Shown here: piece after piece, positions 24,166 through 25,318 of the stretch
Layout: the number at the start of each line of letters is the position of its first letter
How positions within the stretch are numbered: the first letter of the stretch is position 1
Source: JABDKJ01 sp039028335
GTDB taxonomy: Bacteria > Bacteroidota > Bacteroidia > Flavobacteriales_D > JABDKJ01
Direction of reading: 5' to 3'
Assembly (NCBI GenBank): GCA_039028335.1
Contig: JBCCIF010000046.1
Coordinates: forward strand, 1-25,318
Length of the DNA: 25,318 nt
Translations under genes and position numbers: made by a program
Notes under the pieces: generated by a model
The model's database searches: none
Seen by the model: the letters and a program-made list of their open reading frames with translations, nothing else
What the model was told of the DNA's origin: nothing

Positions 24166-24193
24166 CAAATGTACGATTCACAGAGAAATCAAA
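24166..24193 (-). promoter_or_regulatory. Predicted promoter for sppA
   Basis: On the minus strand TACATTTG (24173-24166), a perfect -7 element, lies 26 bases before the ATG. TTTG at 24193-24190 is 16 bases upstream of it, a shorter spacing than usual, so the -33 call is weak. Confidence 0.5.
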
Positions 24194-24253
24194 TGCGTTT
24201 AATACATGATTGGCAAGTAATACTTACGAACGGTTGTACAGTTGAAAGGTGTT

Positions 24254-24739
24254 ATGAATAAAGTATTTATTGGGATTGGAAGCAATATTAGACCACGAAA
24301 AAAGTGGATTCTTAATGCGATTCAATTCTTGGGCAATTATGGTGAACTCCGCCAACGGTCAAATATTTATCAGAGCAATGCGAACGGCTATGATTCAAAA
24401 AACAATTATCTCAACTGCGTTGTGGAGTTTGAATGCAAAATGAATGAATCGGAATTACTGCTTAAGCTCAAAGAGATAGAGAAAGAATTGTTAAGGGTGA
24501 AAAATTCAGAGCACTATGAGGATCGGACGATAGATTTAGATATCCTTTTCTTCAATGAACTATTGAGTAATACAGATCAATTGAAGGTGCCTCATCCTCG
24601 CATGCATTTGCGAAATTTTGTTCTTGTTCCTTTATTTGAACTTTGTCCAGAGAAAAAACACCCTAAATTTGAACTCAGCGTTGCGGAACTCTATAAGGCC
24701 TTGTCGGATAGAGATCAGCTGAGTCTATACTCCGAATGA
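24254..24739 (+). CDS. folK: HPPK: 2-amino-4-hydroxy-6-hydroxymethyldihydropteridine pyrophosphokinase
   Basis: Transfers pyrophosphate from ATP to hydroxymethyldihydropterin in folate synthesis. It is 161 residues, normal for the family, with VFIGIGSNIRPRKKW, YLNCVVEF, ERxL-like spacing, YEDRTIDLDILFF (the magnesium-binding Asp pair) and VPHPRMHLRNFVLVPL. I chose the ATG at 24254, with an AAAGG ribosome-binding-like site five bases upstream, over the in-frame TTG at 24242. Its stop overlaps the next start as ATGA. I found no convincing promoter in 24140-24253. Confidence 0.95.
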   Translation: MNKVFIGIGSNIRPRKKWILNAIQFLGNYGELRQRSNIYQSNANGYDSKNNYLNCVVEFECKMNESELLLKLKEIEKELLRVKNSEHYEDRTIDLDILFFNELLSNTDQLKVPHPRMHLRNFVLVPLFELCPEKKHPKFELSVAELYKALSDRDQLSLYSE

Positions 24740-25318
24740 ACTATTCATATATAGCAATAGAAGGAAATATTGGTGCGGGCAAAACTACGCTCTGCAAGTT
24801 ATTTTGTAATGAATTTACTGCGCGACCCCTATTTGAAGCTTTTGAGGCCAATCCTTTTTTGGAAAAATTTTATCTAGACAGAGAGCGCTATGCTTTTTCA
24901 GTAGAACTCTCATTTTTAGCGGATCGCTATAAGCAACTAACAGGGATTCTGGCTGGCCCTGACCTCTTTCAAGATCTGGTAATAGCAGATTTTGCCCTAT
25001 TTAAGTCTTTGGCTTTTTCAAGGGTGAATTTGCAAGAGGATGAATTGAAGCTTTTCCAGAATCTCTTTCAAATAATGTATGCCAATTTGCCTAAGCCAGA
25101 GTTAGTGATATACCTTCATTTGAATATTGAGAAACTCTTTAGAAATATAGCGAATAGAGGAAGAGCCTTTGAAAAAAAGATCAACTCTGAATATTTGCTA
25201 AAAGTACAAGATGCTTATTTGACTTTTTTGAAGAGCCAGAGTGAATTTCCGGCCGTACTTGTCGATGTCAATGAAATCGATTTTTTGAATAGGAAAGCGG
25301 ATTGGATCGCGCGCGCCC
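24736..25318 (+). CDS. Deoxynucleoside kinase (dCK/dGK-like), 3' end cut by window edge
   Basis: Phosphorylates deoxynucleosides for salvage. 194 codons are visible and the frame is open to the right edge. It starts MNYSYIAIEGNIGAGKTTL, with the P-loop GNIGAGKT at 10-17, then FEAFEANPFLEKFY, VELSFLADRYKQL, the DFALFKSLAFSR segment, LVIYLHLNIEKLFRNI and an arginine-rich NRGRAFEK lid. These are the motifs of the deoxyadenosine/deoxycytidine kinase family. ATGA overlap with folK shows translational coupling. The substrate base cannot be told from these motifs. The last ten bases are unusually GC-rich. Confidence 0.92.
   Translation, partial: MNYSYIAIEGNIGAGKTTLCKLFCNEFTARPLFEAFEANPFLEKFYLDRERYAFSVELSFLADRYKQLTGILAGPDLFQDLVIADFALFKSLAFSRVNLQEDELKLFQNLFQIMYANLPKPELVIYLHLNIEKLFRNIANRGRAFEKKINSEYLLKVQDAYLTFLKSQSEFPAVLVDVNEIDFLNRKADWIARA

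Noticed and set aside
24242..24253. TTG start for folK
   Set aside because: The ATG at 24254 has a ribosome-binding-like AAAGG upstream and matches the family N-terminus.

Overview
The window comes from a member of the Bacteroidota. The evidence is an AT-rich sequence (roughly 38-40% GC by eye), a carboxypeptidase-regulatory-domain TonB receptor, a secreted protein with a type IX secretion C-terminal sorting domain, promoter elements of the TAnnTTTG type, weak Shine-Dalgarno signals, an isolated atpD-atpC pair with a very short epsilon subunit, and an archaeal-type (group II) geranylgeranylglyceryl phosphate synthase. I cannot fix the order; Cytophagales, Saprospirales and Flavobacteriales all remain possible. 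The window is densely coding, with no gene-free stretch above about 170 bases. I saw no insertion sequence, CRISPR array, rRNA or tRNA.

Region 1 (1-7441): a TonB-dependent receptor cut by the left edge and closed by a strong terminator. It is followed by a tight four-gene operon: a GH63-type glycosylglycerate hydrolase, a GNAT acetyltransferase, a sodium:solute symporter and a glycerate kinase. Hydrolase, inner-membrane symporter and glycerate kinase together read as a route for taking up and degrading mannosylglycerate or glucosylglycerate, which are compatible solutes. This is the most system-like assembly in the window. Region 2 (7464-12705): atpD-atpC on the minus strand, divergent from ribF and a small secreted leucine-rich-repeat protein, which converge on a large T9SS-exported protein.

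Region 3 (12769-18814): a thiamine operon under a TPP riboswitch, in the order thiS-thiC-tenI-like-thiD-thiE-thiG-thiH, with most neighbours overlapping or 1-3 bases apart. It makes the pyrimidine (ThiC, ThiD) and the thiazole (ThiS, ThiG, ThiH) and joins them (ThiE). No thiF is present. Region 4 (18807-20845, minus strand): three overlapping genes for a 4'-phosphopantetheinyl transferase, a GGGP synthase and a second, more divergent ThiE/TenI relative that converges on thiH with an 8-base overlap.

Region 5 (20931-25318): ahcY with its own promoter and terminator, then sppA on the minus strand, then folK coupled to a deoxynucleoside kinase that runs off the right edge. Several proposed starts differ from the longest open frame: hydrolase-coupled GNAT at 4107, glycerate kinase at 6287, T9SS protein at 12680, thiS at 12923, thiG at 16930 and folK at 24254.
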